This document shows positions 1 through 8,248 of a stretch of DNA of 64,000 bases, piece by piece. Position numbers and translations under genes: made by a program. Within the stretch, counting starts at the first letter, position 1. Each line of letters starts with the position of its first letter. The stretch covers positions 62,001-126,000 of the forward strand of contig JAHBVV010000005.1 in NCBI GenBank assembly GCA_019637335.1, given 5' to 3'. Below the pieces are notes generated by a model. The model was not told where the DNA came from. It was given only the letters and a program-made list of their open reading frames with translations, and did no database searches. The DNA comes from Candidatus Hydrogenedentota bacterium. GTDB taxonomy: Bacteria > Hydrogenedentota > Hydrogenedentia > Hydrogenedentales > JAEUWI01.

Positions 1-1981
1 TGGGCTGAAAACCGATATCAACCCACAAGCCATCGCACAAGGCAACGATCCGGTTGCGCAGCGCCTGCAATTCGGCGGGGAGCGTGTCGGCCTGCGCCAG
101 CGCGGAGGCGGCGTTCGCCATGGCGTTGGCCGCGCCCGTGGCGGCGGCCTGGGCCAGGGCGGCGTAGGCCTCGGCCTCGTAGTCCGCTTCCAAAAGCGCC
201 CGCTCGCGGATGTACGCATCGTAGTACGCGCGCACGAGGTTCAATTTCCAGCGCCAGTTCGATTCCAATCCGGGGTGGTCGGCTTCCAGGGCCTGCCACG
301 CGGCCAGCGTACCATCGACTCCGGTGTTCGTGAGCACGGGGAGCGTCCAGTTCTCTTCCAGTGCGAGGATGCCGGCCGTCGCTTCTTCCGCCACGCCCGG
401 GCTGAAGAAGAAGCGGGTATACTCCTCCATCATGGCCTCTACAGACATCGAACTATCCCAGCCGCGCATACTCCAGACATGCTTGTTCACATCGTCGTGG
501 ATGCCATCGGAATACGCGATAAACCCGATCGTGCTGGGCGCGTGTTGGTTGTGGATATGCGCGGTGTCCGCCGGCCGCGGATTGATCGCTTCGCGCCCGA
601 GCAGGTGGGCGAAGGCGCGGTCAAAATCGCGCTGGGGGAACTGGCACCGCACGTTGTGCGTAATGTCGGGATAGTGGCGAATGGGGTACTGGTTCGGGGT
701 GCGGTCGCGCGCTTCCTGAATCGTGTGCTTCGTCCACGGGCCGTAGACCACGCCCGTGAGCCAGCTGGGCATTTCGTTTTGGAGATATGCGAAGAATTCG
801 TCGTTCTCCTCGTGTTCGAAACCCTGGTTGGAGACCCAAAGCTCCGCCCCGGGGAAATAAGATCGCAGGAGCGTCCCAAGCTGCGCCAGGTAGTTCATCA
901 CGTCGCCGGGCGCATTGCTGCCGGGGTCGCCGCCCGGCACAAAAATGGCATCGAGCCGCGGCAGTTGCTGAAAGAGCGCCTCGCTCGCCGCAAGATTTGA
1001 CGCCGTGGCGCTGGGGACGATCCCTTCGATCGGCGTCCAGATCCAGTAGTCGATATCATACTCCGCGCAGATCTCGCTGATGTTAACGTGCATTTCCTCC
1101 GAACTGGGCGGAAAATGCGGGCTGCCATCTCCGGAAAACACGTTCTCAATCGCATTGGTTCCGAAAATGACCAATTCCCGGATGAACTGTGCGTACGTGT
1201 CGCGGTCCCAGGCGTCGTAGGCGTTGGCGGTATGCCGGTAGCCGAGTTGGTGGCCCCGGAGCGGGTAGTCCGGGATGGAATCGATCGCAGGCGCGGCGGG
1301 AAGCGTCGCGCTGCCCGGGCCCCATTCCATCAGGCGCAGGAGCTTGCCCGCCCCATAGAGCGCGCCGTGCGGATCGTGGCCAACAATCCAGATCGTCGTG
1401 CGGTCGCCTTGCACCTCCGAGAAGATGCGGAAACTGTCCGGCGCCGGCGCCGAGAGGAGGCCGGTCAGGTCTCGGGTGGTGATGGCGATCGACAGGCCAT
1501 CGACCGGCACGCTTGTCGCCAGCGGGAGCGAAAGCCCCGTTCGTTTCTCGATCTCCTCGGCGAGTACGATGGCCGCCTTCGATTCCGCGGCGGGCCGCGT
1601 GCCCGCGTTCGTGACAATCGTGGCGCCCGACAGGTCGATGCTTCCGTTGGCGGGCGCGCTGGCGCCGCCAACGACAATGAAATCCTCTTTCGTGACCGAA
1701 TAGTCCACGCCGCCCACGGTGACGGTCAGGGAAACGTCGTAGCGCCCCGGAGCGCTGTAGGCATGGCTCGGCTCGACGGCGACGTCCGTGGCGCCGTCAC
1801 CAAAATCCCACACCCGCGCGGTAATTTCGCCCCCGCCCGCATCCGTCTGATCGGAAAACGTGACCGGTAAACCATCGATCGTGAGCGTGACGTCGGCGGA
1901 AAAATCAGCCGTGACCTGCGCGGGCGCAAGCCCCGCAGTTCCGGCCAGGAGCAGAAGGGCGCTTGCCAGATATCGCATCAT
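1..1981 (-). CDS. Secreted PKD-domain protein with GH20b-like/alpha-glucuronidase-like region, C-terminus cut off
   Basis: An uninterrupted reading frame of 660 codons runs off the left edge, so the C-terminus is missing. The start is a tandem ATG-ATG at 1981/1978 behind GGGGAG at good spacing. Residues 1-22 form a Sec signal peptide (MMRYLASALLLLAG, ending near APAQ). Residues about 23-105 are a PKD-type beta domain containing the WDFGDG and YDVSLTV signatures. Residues about 112-225 resemble the N-terminal domain 2 of family 20 hexosaminidases and alpha-glucuronidases (AEEIEKRTG, then GALYGAGKLLRL). Next comes a barrel-like region starting DYPLRGHQLGYR. Known of the family: such proteins act on extracellular polysaccharide. 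The substrate is not readable, and I could not place catalytic acids, so carbohydrate activity is inference. An alternative is a non-catalytic glycan-binding protein. The gene reads away from the MITE at 2173-2674. Confidence 0.72.
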   Translation of the reverse strand, partial: MMRYLASALLLLAGTAGLAPAQVTADFSADVTLTIDGLPVTFSDQTDAGGGEITARVWDFGDGATDVAVEPSHAYSAPGRYDVSLTVTVGGVDYSVTKEDFIVVGGASAPANGSIDLSGATIVTNAGTRPAAESKAAIVLAEEIEKRTGLSLPLATSVPVDGLSIAITTRDLTGLLSAPAPDSFRIFSEVQGDRTTIWIVGHDPHGALYGAGKLLRLMEWGPGSATLPAAPAIDSIPDYPLRGHQLGYRHTANAYDAWDRDTYAQFIRELVIFGTNAIENVFSGDGSPHFPPSSEEMHVNISEICAEYDIDYWIWTPIEGIVPSATASNLAASEALFQQLPRLDAIFVPGGDPGSNAPGDVMNYLAQLGTLLRSYFPGAELWVSNQGFEHEENDEFFAYLQNEMPSWLTGVVYGPWTKHTIQEARDRTPNQYPIRHYPDITHNVRCQFPQRDFDRAFAHLLGREAINPRPADTAHIHNQHAPSTIGFIAYSDGIHDDVNKHVWSMRGWDSSMSVEAMMEEYTRFFFSPGVAEEATAGILALEENWTLPVLTNTGVDGTLAAWQALEADHPGLESNWRWKLNLVRAYYDAYIRERALLEADYEAEAYAALAQAAATGAANAMANAASALAQADTLPAELQALRNRIVALCDGLWVDIGFQP

Positions 1982-2133
1982 TTACATCTCCCCGGGAGCG
2001 GCGCGAACGCCCCTCTCCCCATGTTCCTCCACCGCACGAATGGCGGCGAATGTTCCCCCGTGGCCCTACGCGCGACCGGTCCCTCGCTGACGCGAAATCT
2101 CTTCATCCGGTTGGCGCATGAACAGCTACCCCT

Positions 2134-2162
2134 ATCGTAGCAACAACAGCCTGGTCTGGCAA
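2134..2162 (-). promoter_or_regulatory. Candidate sigma70-type promoter for the PKD protein gene
   Basis: On the minus strand TTGCCA (2162-2157) and TACGAT (2139-2134) are separated by 17 bases, about 150 bases upstream of the start codon. The -35 box ends only two bases from the target duplication of the MITE, so the insertion sits directly behind this promoter. Confidence 0.4.
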
Positions 2163-2164
2163 TG

Positions 2165-2172
2165 AAAAAGTC
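2165..2172. repeat. Left 8-bp target-site duplication of the MITE
   Basis: AAAAAGTC lies directly outside the left terminal inverted repeat and is repeated exactly at 2675-2682. This is the footprint expected from transposase-mediated insertion. Confidence 0.8.
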
Positions 2173-2337
2173 GGCTCATCCGGTTTGAAGGTACATCGGC
2201 AACGATGGCGGCAAATATGGGTAGTTTGCTCGGTTCTCTTTTCCGGACGGCGATGCTATGAGCGTATACAAGATTCCTTGGACCTTGTCTGTAGCGCAGA
2301 CGGTATACTCGGTAGAAGAACTGGATGCCAACGCATT

Positions 2338-2432
2338 CTTTCGGCCCGAAGGGCCAACGGAGTTCTCAGCCCCGGGCAACGCCCGGGGATTGAGCGGCGG
2401 GTTTCTTATACGCCCTGAAAGGGCAGCGCAGT
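2338..2432. repeat. Left arm of internal multi-hairpin inverted repeat
   Basis: Contains in order GGCCCGAAGGGCC, CCCCGGGCAACGCCCGGGG and GCCCTGAAAGGGC. The same blocks recur in reverse complement at 2463-2557, and a degenerate copy of the first two occurs at 26226-26290, so this block is a dispersed repeat in its own right. Confidence 0.75.
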
Positions 2433-2462
2433 TGAACTTCAGAAACGCTGGACTGGCTCACC

Positions 2463-2557
2463 ACTGCGCTGCCCTTTCAGGGCGGGGAAGGTGGCGCCCC
2501 CGTATTCCCCGGGCGTTGCCCGGGGCTGGGAGCTGCACTGGCCCTTCGGGCCGAAAG
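2463..2557. repeat. Right arm of internal multi-hairpin inverted repeat
   Basis: Reverse complement of the 2338-2432 arm with local divergence around 2487-2505. The two arms can fold on each other or as separate short hairpins. Confidence 0.75.
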
Positions 2558-2674
2558 AGCAGTCGATACGATTACTCCGACAAAGGCCCCAACCAGCATA
2601 CATGGGCGGTTCCAGATAATTCGGGCACGGAGAAACGCCTGTGAATAATCCCGTACGCTCAAACCGGATGAGCC

Positions 2675-2682
2675 AAAAAGTC
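2675..2682. repeat. Right 8-bp target-site duplication of the MITE
   Basis: AAAAAGTC, identical to 2165-2172, directly outside the right terminal repeat. Confidence 0.8.
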
Positions 2683-2736
2683 GCGCGGAAGATCGGATTG
2701 GGGCGGGGTTTAGCAGTATACACACGACGGACTCGC

Positions 2737-2765
2737 TTGGAGGTCGCTTCCCCATCTGGTATCAT
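2737..2765 (+). promoter_or_regulatory. Candidate promoter for the DUF1592/DUF1552 pair
   Basis: TTGGAG (2737-2742) and TATCAT (2760-2765) are spaced by 17 bases and lie about 100 bases ahead of the start codon at 2867. It is just outside the MITE, so it is native flanking sequence and not supplied by the element. Confidence 0.4.
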
Positions 2766-2866
2766 GTCAGGGGCCGGTGCAGGCAGCATGTGGCCAGAAT
2801 TGCCGCATGACAGGTGCGCGACCGGCGTCCCGGGCGCGCCAATGCCATTCGTTGTAGAGGTATCCC

Positions 2867-4828
2867 ATGAATCGAATCGTGTCCGCCATTCCCGTGGCGT
2901 TTGGACTCACCGCGGCTGCGTTCGCGGCCGCGGAAGATCCCATCCCCTTCGAAACCGCCGTGCGCCCGCTGATTGTGGAGTATTGCACCGATTGCCACGA
3001 CGAAGTCCTTTCCCGGGGCGATTTGAACCTGGATCGTTTCCAGACGCGGGACCAGGCCATCGAGTCGCTCGCGCTCTGGCAGCGGGCCGGAATGCGCGTT
3101 CAGAACAAGGAGATGCCGCCGCGCAATAAGAAAAAGCAGCCCACGGACGAGGAGCGCGCCCTGATCCTGGAATGGATCGGCACGCTGCAGGTCAACGAGG
3201 CGGACTGCAACCAGATCGCGAACGAGGAATCGACGGCCTGGTACCGGGGCGACGTGATGAGCCGCCGGCTGAACCGGCTGGAATATGAGAACACCCTGCG
3301 TGACTTGCTCGGGGTGGATTTGGCCGTCGCCGACATGTTCCCCGCCGACGGGGCGGGCGGCGAGGGCTTCGACAACAACGGCGGAGCGCTGTTCCTCTCG
3401 TCCATACAGATGGAGAAGTACCTGGCGGCGGCCGATCTGGCGATAGAGACCGCGCTGCCCCCGCGCACCGACAACCTGACGTGCGCCGTCGAGTGGACCG
3501 GCGCAACGGGCGTCGATCCAGCCGCCGACGCGCGGTATGCCGCCCTGATCCCCGAGGCGGGCGAGCGCGGCGCGGTCGGCCGGGATGCGGCGGAGCGGGT
3601 AATTGAGGCATTCGCGGCGCGCGCCTGGCGCAAACCGCCGGATCCACAGGCGCTGGAGCGGCTCCTGACCGCCTACGACACCGCCGCGGATCGCGGCGAT
3701 TCCTTCACGGAGGCCGTTAAGTTTGCGATGAAGGGCGCGCTCGTCTCGCCGCGTTTCCTGTTTCTCGCGGAGCCGCAGCCGGAGAAGAAGGGCAACTACC
3801 CCCTGGGCGACTACGAGCTGGCCTCGCGCCTGTCCTATTTCCTGTGGTCCAGCATGCCCGATGCCGAACTCTTCGCGTTCGCGGCGGAAGGGCGCCTGCA
3901 GGACCCCAACGTGCTTCAGGGGCAGGTGCGGCGGATGCTCCGCGACCCGAAGGCCTCCGCGTTGGGCCGTTCCTTCGCGGGGCAGTGGCTCGGCATTACG
4001 CAGCTCGCCGAGACCGCGAAGCCCGACGCGGGGCGCTTCCCCGAGTTCAGCGACGACCTGAAGGCCGCGATGCAGGCCGAAGCCTACACCTATTTCACGG
4101 AACTCGTGCGCGAGGACCGGAGCCTGCTTGAACTCATCGATTCGGACTACCAGTACGTGAACACGTCCCTGGCCCGCCTCTACGGCATCGACGGCATCGA
4201 GAGCGACACGCTCCAGCGCGTGCAGGTGGCCGATGCCCGCCGCGGCGGCGTGCTGGGCATGGCCGCCGTCCTGACGGCCACCTCCCACCCCCTGCGCACC
4301 AGCCCGGTGCTGCGCGGCAAGTGGGTGATGGAGCAGATCCTGGGGGCGCACGTGCCGCCGCCCCCGCCGGACGCGGGCGCCCTTCCCGAGGATGACAAAC
4401 ACCCCGAGGGGCTGACCTTCCGCCAGCAGCTGGAAATCCACCGGGAAAAAGCCGAATGCGCCAGCTGCCACAGCAGGATGGATCCGCTGGGTTTCGGCCT
4501 GGAGAATTTCGATCCCATTGGACGCTGGCGCGACACCCAGGCGGATCAGCCGATTGACGCCTCCGGCGTTCTGCCCTCGGGCGAAGCCTTCAATGGCCCG
4601 GTGGAGTTGAAGGGTATCCTCATGCGGCAGAAGGATGAGTTCGCGCGGAATCTGACCCGGAAAATGCTGGGCTACGCGCTCGCCCGCGACCTGAACCGGT
4701 ACGACAAATGCGTGATCGACGATTGCATGGAGGCGCTGAAGGAGAACGATTACCGCCCGAGCGTGCTTTTCACCGAAATCGTGTTGAGCTATCCCTTCCG
4801 GCACCGGTATAGCGCCGGTCAGTCGTGA
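2867..4828 (+). CDS. DUF1592-type planctomycete cytochrome protein (PSCyt1-DUF1587-DUF1595-DUF1592-DUF1588-DUF1585)
   Basis: A 653-aa exported protein of the family widespread in Planctomycetes and related phyla. Residues 1-22 are a signal peptide ending AFAAAE. A c-type heme motif CTDCH (C40-H44) opens the cytochrome-like N-terminus. DUF1587 follows (RLNRLEYENTLRDLLG), then DUF1595-like sequence, DUF1592 (YELASRLSYFLWSSMPD) and DUF1588 with a second CxxCH (C531-H535, CASCH) and the DPLGFGLENFDPIGRWR signature. DUF1585 ends the protein (RYDKCVIDDC). GAGG lies a few bases upstream of the ATG. The reaction is unknown; two heme motifs point to electron transfer outside the cytoplasm. The DUF1552 gene 152 bases downstream is its usual partner. 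Confidence 0.9.
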   Translation: MNRIVSAIPVAFGLTAAAFAAAEDPIPFETAVRPLIVEYCTDCHDEVLSRGDLNLDRFQTRDQAIESLALWQRAGMRVQNKEMPPRNKKKQPTDEERALILEWIGTLQVNEADCNQIANEESTAWYRGDVMSRRLNRLEYENTLRDLLGVDLAVADMFPADGAGGEGFDNNGGALFLSSIQMEKYLAAADLAIETALPPRTDNLTCAVEWTGATGVDPAADARYAALIPEAGERGAVGRDAAERVIEAFAARAWRKPPDPQALERLLTAYDTAADRGDSFTEAVKFAMKGALVSPRFLFLAEPQPEKKGNYPLGDYELASRLSYFLWSSMPDAELFAFAAEGRLQDPNVLQGQVRRMLRDPKASALGRSFAGQWLGITQLAETAKPDAGRFPEFSDDLKAAMQAEAYTYFTELVREDRSLLELIDSDYQYVNTSLARLYGIDGIESDTLQRVQVADARRGGVLGMAAVLTATSHPLRTSPVLRGKWVMEQILGAHVPPPPPDAGALPEDDKHPEGLTFRQQLEIHREKAECASCHSRMDPLGFGLENFDPIGRWRDTQADQPIDASGVLPSGEAFNGPVELKGILMRQKDEFARNLTRKMLGYALARDLNRYDKCVIDDCMEALKENDYRPSVLFTEIVLSYPFRHRYSAGQS

Positions 4829-4980
4829 GGGGAGATGGACCGAGTGGACGGGTTGGAGATAGCGGACGGCCGATTTCCACGCGGTCCACATCGTCCATCC
4901 GGTCCGCTTGACCTTGCAGGCGCCGCCCGGACATGGCTATAGTTAAGCCGTTGGCAGGAATACGAACCGCAGGAACCGTC

Positions 4981-6324
4981 ATGAACGTTATCAAGAACCA
5001 CCGCATTTCCCGCCGCACCATGTTGCGCGGCATGGGCGCAGCCCTGGCCCTTCCCGCCCTGGACATCATGGCGCCCGCCCGAGCCTCGGCCGCGGCGAAG
5101 CCCCCCGTGCGCATGGCGTGCATCTACTTCCCCAACGGCGTGTGGGAAAAGGCCTGGATCCCCGAGGCCTCCGGGACGGATTTCGCGTTGCCGTATTCAC
5201 TGGAGCCGCTGGAAGCGCTGCGCGGCGATATCAATATCTTCTCCGGCCTGGACAAGGCCGCCAGCCGCCAGGGCGACGGGCACTACGCGAAAACCGCGAA
5301 CTTTCTCACCGGCGAACCGGTCGCGAAGACGATCGGCAAGAACATCAGCGCCGGCGGTATCTCGCTGGACCAGCTCGCCGCGCGGCACGTGGGCGGGCAG
5401 ACCCCGCTTCCGTCGCTCGAACTGGGCATCGACCCGGTTATTTCCGGTATCGACAGCAACGTGGGCTTCACGCGGCTGTACGGCTCCTACATCTCCTGGC
5501 GTTCGGCCACCCAGCCGGTCGCACGGGAGATCAATCCCCGATTCGTCTACGAGCGCCTCTTCGGCGACAGCGCTCAACATGAACTCCGCAACGACCGCTA
5601 CCGCAGCCTGCTGGACATCGCGCTCGAAGACGCCCGGCAGCTCCGCGGCAGGCTCGGCCGCGACGACCAGGTCAAGCTGGACGAGTACATGGACGCGGTG
5701 CGCTCGGTGGAGGAGCGGATCGAGTTTGCCATGAAGCCGGATCCCCGCGAGTGGAAGCCCGAACAGGCGCCCGAGCTCGGCGGCGCGCCGGACCCCGAGA
5801 TCCCGCGCGATTTCCCGGAGCATGTCCGGCTGATGCTGGACCTGATGGTGCTGGCCTTCCAGACGGATTCGACGCGCGTGCAGACCTTCATGTTCGCCAA
5901 CGACGTATCCGGCCGGAACTTCAATTTCGTGGAGGGCGTGAACGCCGGCCACCACGATCTCTCGCACCACGAAAACAAGGAAGACAAGATCGAGCAATAC
6001 AAGCGGGTCAACCGCTGGCATACGGCGCAGTTCGCGTACCTTCTGGAGAAAATGCGGGCGATCCCGGAGGGCGAGGGGAACCTGCTGGACAACAGCATGA
6101 TCCTCTTCGGCTCCAGCATCTCCGACGGCAACCGGCACGATCCGAACAACCTGCCCATCCTGGTGGCCGGTAAAGCCGGCGGCGCCTTCAGGACCGGCCA
6201 GCACATCGCCAGCGAGAAGAATACCCCCCTGTGCAACCTGTATCAGACGATGCTGGGCGGCATGGGCGTGGAGGTTGAGCGTTTCGGCGACAGCACCGGC
6301 GTGATGAAGGAAGTAATCGCGTAG
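4981..6324 (+). CDS. DUF1552 (HXXSHH) family protein with Tat signal
   Basis: 447 aa from the ATG at 4981, which is preceded by AGGAA. An in-frame ATG at 4933 would add 16 residues ahead of the signal and is less likely. Residues 1-38 form a twin-arginine leader (SRRTMLRGMG, hydrophobic core ALALPALDIM, then ARASA), so a folded protein, perhaps with a metal, is exported. The family-defining HxxSHH motif is present as H325-DLS-HH330. The C-terminal half (MILFGSSISDGNRHDPNNLP) resembles sulfatase/DUF1501-like proteins. No activity has been established for the family to my knowledge. It is almost always encoded next to DUF1592 cytochromes, as here, which suggests a shared extracellular redox or hydrolytic role (inference). 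Confidence 0.9.
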   Translation: MNVIKNHRISRRTMLRGMGAALALPALDIMAPARASAAAKPPVRMACIYFPNGVWEKAWIPEASGTDFALPYSLEPLEALRGDINIFSGLDKAASRQGDGHYAKTANFLTGEPVAKTIGKNISAGGISLDQLAARHVGGQTPLPSLELGIDPVISGIDSNVGFTRLYGSYISWRSATQPVAREINPRFVYERLFGDSAQHELRNDRYRSLLDIALEDARQLRGRLGRDDQVKLDEYMDAVRSVEERIEFAMKPDPREWKPEQAPELGGAPDPEIPRDFPEHVRLMLDLMVLAFQTDSTRVQTFMFANDVSGRNFNFVEGVNAGHHDLSHHENKEDKIEQYKRVNRWHTAQFAYLLEKMRAIPEGEGNLLDNSMILFGSSISDGNRHDPNNLPILVAGKAGGAFRTGQHIASEKNTPLCNLYQTMLGGMGVEVERFGDSTGVMKEVIA

Positions 6325-6364
6325 CAACGGGCTGCTGGCCCCCGGGCGCAATGTATTCTGGTTT

Positions 6365-6390
6365 GGGCGGGGTCCGCGCGGGCCCCGCCC
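6365..6390 (+). terminator. GC hairpin after the DUF1552 gene
   Basis: GGGCGGGG pairs with CCCCGCCC, with a CC/GG extension through a G-T wobble and a 4-base loop. It follows the stop codon by about 40 bases. There is no U-tract, so it may be a stabilising hairpin and not a complete intrinsic terminator. Confidence 0.4.
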
Positions 6391-6424
6391 GATTGCATTA
6401 CGGCAGGAAGGAACCCGATCCGGC

Positions 6425-8248
6425 GTGCATGGTCTGGAACGAACGCGAGGAAGCGCCAGGCGGTGGGCCGCGCTCCTGGTGTTGGGGCTGGCCGCCTCGT
6501 GCGCGCTTTCCGCCGCCGCACAGGTGGCCTACGAGACGCGCATCGAAGGCGTGGAGGCGGGCCCGATGCGCGAACTGCTCTTCTCCGTCTCCGAATGTCT
6601 ACGCAAACAGGGCGAGCCGCCCGCAAGCGCCCTGCACCTCCGCCGGCGGGCCGCGCGCGATCTCGAACGCTTCAAGGACGCCTTCCATTCCCGGGGGTAC
6701 TACGGCGCCACGGTGAACGTGGCGCTGGACAGGGAGGCCCGCCCCATCACCGTAACCTTCTCCGCCGATCCGGGCCTCCCGTATGTCCTCGGAACGATCC
6801 GGGTGCGCGCCGCGGACGATCCAGACGCCGCGGCGAAACTGCCCGCCCCGGAAGCCGCCGGCCTGGTGGAAGGCGCCCCCGCGATGGCGGACGCCATAGC
6901 CGGGGCCAACGCGCGGATTTTGAACCACCTGCGCGCGCGCGGTTACCCGAGGCCACGGATTGCCCGGCGGGATGTTGCCGTCGATCATGCCGCGCGCTCC
7001 GTGGCCGTTACCTACGACGTCAATCCCGGGCCACGCGCCGTCTACGGGGAGCCGCGCTACGAGGGCCTGGAACGCACACGTCCCGCCGTGCTGGATCGCC
7101 TCCTGCCCTGGGCGCCGGGCGAGCCCTATGACCAGCGCCAGATGGGCGAACTGCGGACCCGCCTGTACGACACCGGTCTGTTTTCCACGGCGACGGTGGA
7201 ACCGCTGGCGGGAGAAATCGGCGAGGACGGCGCGGCCCCCATTCGGGTGGCCGTGACCGAACGGCCGCCGCGCACGATGACCGCCGGCATCGAATACAAG
7301 ACCGACGAGGGCGCGGGCGCGAAATTTGGCTGGGAAAACCGCAACCTCCGGGGCCTGGGACACCGCCTGGGCCTCGAAACCACCCTGGCGACCGAGCTGC
7401 GCGCGCTGGACCTGCGCTACCGGATCGACCGCTTCCGGCGGATGGACCAGGTGCTGAACGCCTCGCTTTTTATCGGGCAGGAGGAGCGCGAAGCCTACGA
7501 CAGCGATCGCGTCGAAGGGCTCGCGCTGGTCGAGCGGACGCTGAGTCCCCGGCTTACGCTTGGGGCGGGCGCGGGCTTCCGGATCGGGCGCGTGGAGCAA
7601 TTGAGAGCGCGAAACAGCCACGAGTTGTTCTATTTTCCGTTGGAATTGCGGCTGGACCGATCGAATGATTCGCTCGATCCCTCGAACGGGTTCAAATTTC
7701 GGGCCCGCGTCGCGCCCTACATCGACCCCCTCGGCGATCGCACCTATTTCGGGCGGGCCGACCTCGAATTCAGCTACTACCACGGCTGGGGCACGTTAAA
7801 ATCCGCCGACGGGGCAACCATCCCCCTCTGGGTGCTCGCGGCGCGCGCGCGAATCGGGGCCATCGCGGGCGCCTCCCGGGATGAGGTCCCGGCGGATGTC
7901 CGCTTCTACGGCGGCGGCGGCGGCTCCATTCGCGGCTACCGCTACCTGACCGTGAGCCCCCTTTCGGGCGATGATCCGATCGGCGGGCGCTCGCTGGCGG
8001 AGTTCTCGCTGGAATTTCGCCGACGCCTGAGCGAATCACTCGGCGTCGTATTCTTCGTGGATGCGGGCTCTGCGTTTGAAGGGGCCTATCCCGATTTCAG
8101 CGAAGATCTCCAGGTGGGCGCGGGCGCGGGTATTCGCTACTACACACCGCTCGGCCCGCTTCGCTTTGACCTGGCGATACCAGTGAACAAACGCGGCAAA
8201 ATCGACGACGCGTTTCAAATCTACCTCAGCATAGGGCATGCGTTTTGA
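6425..8248 (+). CDS. tamA: Outer membrane translocation/assembly protein TamA (Omp85 family)
   Basis: 607 aa with a GTG start; GAAGGAA lies about 12 bases upstream. A signal peptide covers residues 1-33 (RRWAALLVLGLAASC, cleavage near SAAAQ). POTRA-like repeats occupy about 34-270, including FHSRGYYGATVNV, LRARGYPRPR and LRTRLYDTGLFSTATV. The C-terminal barrel carries Omp85 signatures: GGGGSIRGYRYL, then FFVDAGSAF and a GIRYYTPLGPLRFDLAIP strand close to the terminus. Length and architecture match TamA. It directly precedes tamB and overlaps it by four bases, the classical tamAB arrangement. Role by homology: with TamB it moves proteins or phospholipids between inner and outer membrane. This shows that the host is diderm. 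Confidence 0.88.
   Translation: MHGLERTRGSARRWAALLVLGLAASCALSAAAQVAYETRIEGVEAGPMRELLFSVSECLRKQGEPPASALHLRRRAARDLERFKDAFHSRGYYGATVNVALDREARPITVTFSADPGLPYVLGTIRVRAADDPDAAAKLPAPEAAGLVEGAPAMADAIAGANARILNHLRARGYPRPRIARRDVAVDHAARSVAVTYDVNPGPRAVYGEPRYEGLERTRPAVLDRLLPWAPGEPYDQRQMGELRTRLYDTGLFSTATVEPLAGEIGEDGAAPIRVAVTERPPRTMTAGIEYKTDEGAGAKFGWENRNLRGLGHRLGLETTLATELRALDLRYRIDRFRRMDQVLNASLFIGQEEREAYDSDRVEGLALVERTLSPRLTLGAGAGFRIGRVEQLRARNSHELFYFPLELRLDRSNDSLDPSNGFKFRARVAPYIDPLGDRTYFGRADLEFSYYHGWGTLKSADGATIPLWVLAARARIGAIAGASRDEVPADVRFYGGGGGSIRGYRYLTVSPLSGDDPIGGRSLAEFSLEFRRRLSESLGVVFFVDAGSAFEGAYPDFSEDLQVGAGAGIRYYTPLGPLRFDLAIPVNKRGKIDDAFQIYLSIGHAF

Larger units (their letters stand above)
2173..2674. mobile_element. 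MITE-like non-autonomous element with terminal inverted repeats
   Basis: A 502-bp element has 22-bp terminal inverted repeats at 2173-2194 and 2653-2674 that match at 20 of 22 positions and begin GGCTCATCCGGTTTGA. It is flanked by a perfect 8-bp direct repeat (AAAAAGTC). No transposase-sized frame lies inside; short frames there are products of the repeats. The interior carries two inverted 95-base arms (2338-2432 and 2463-2557), each built of small GC-rich hairpins: GGCCCGAAGGGCC, CCCCGGGCAACGCCCGGGG and GCCCTGAAAGGGC. An 8-bp duplication with GG-starting ends fits ISL3-like transposition, but that assignment is inference. The element separates the divergent PKD-protein and DUF1592 genes and may affect their transcription. 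Confidence 0.75.

Noticed and set aside
275-1870. Plus-strand open frames opposite the PKD protein
   Set aside because: The minus-strand frame has a signal peptide, a PKD domain and a ribosome-binding site; the plus frames have none and look compositionally like antisense.
2762-4891. Long open frame of about 709 codons on the minus strand opposite the DUF1592 gene
   Set aside because: It is antisense to a clearly conserved protein and its translation is low-complexity. High GC with GC-rich third positions leaves the opposite frame free of stops.
4861-4908. Terminator between the DUF1592 and DUF1552 genes
   Set aside because: Only a 7-bp AGCGGAC/GTCCGCT pairing with a long loop and no T-run; too weak to call.
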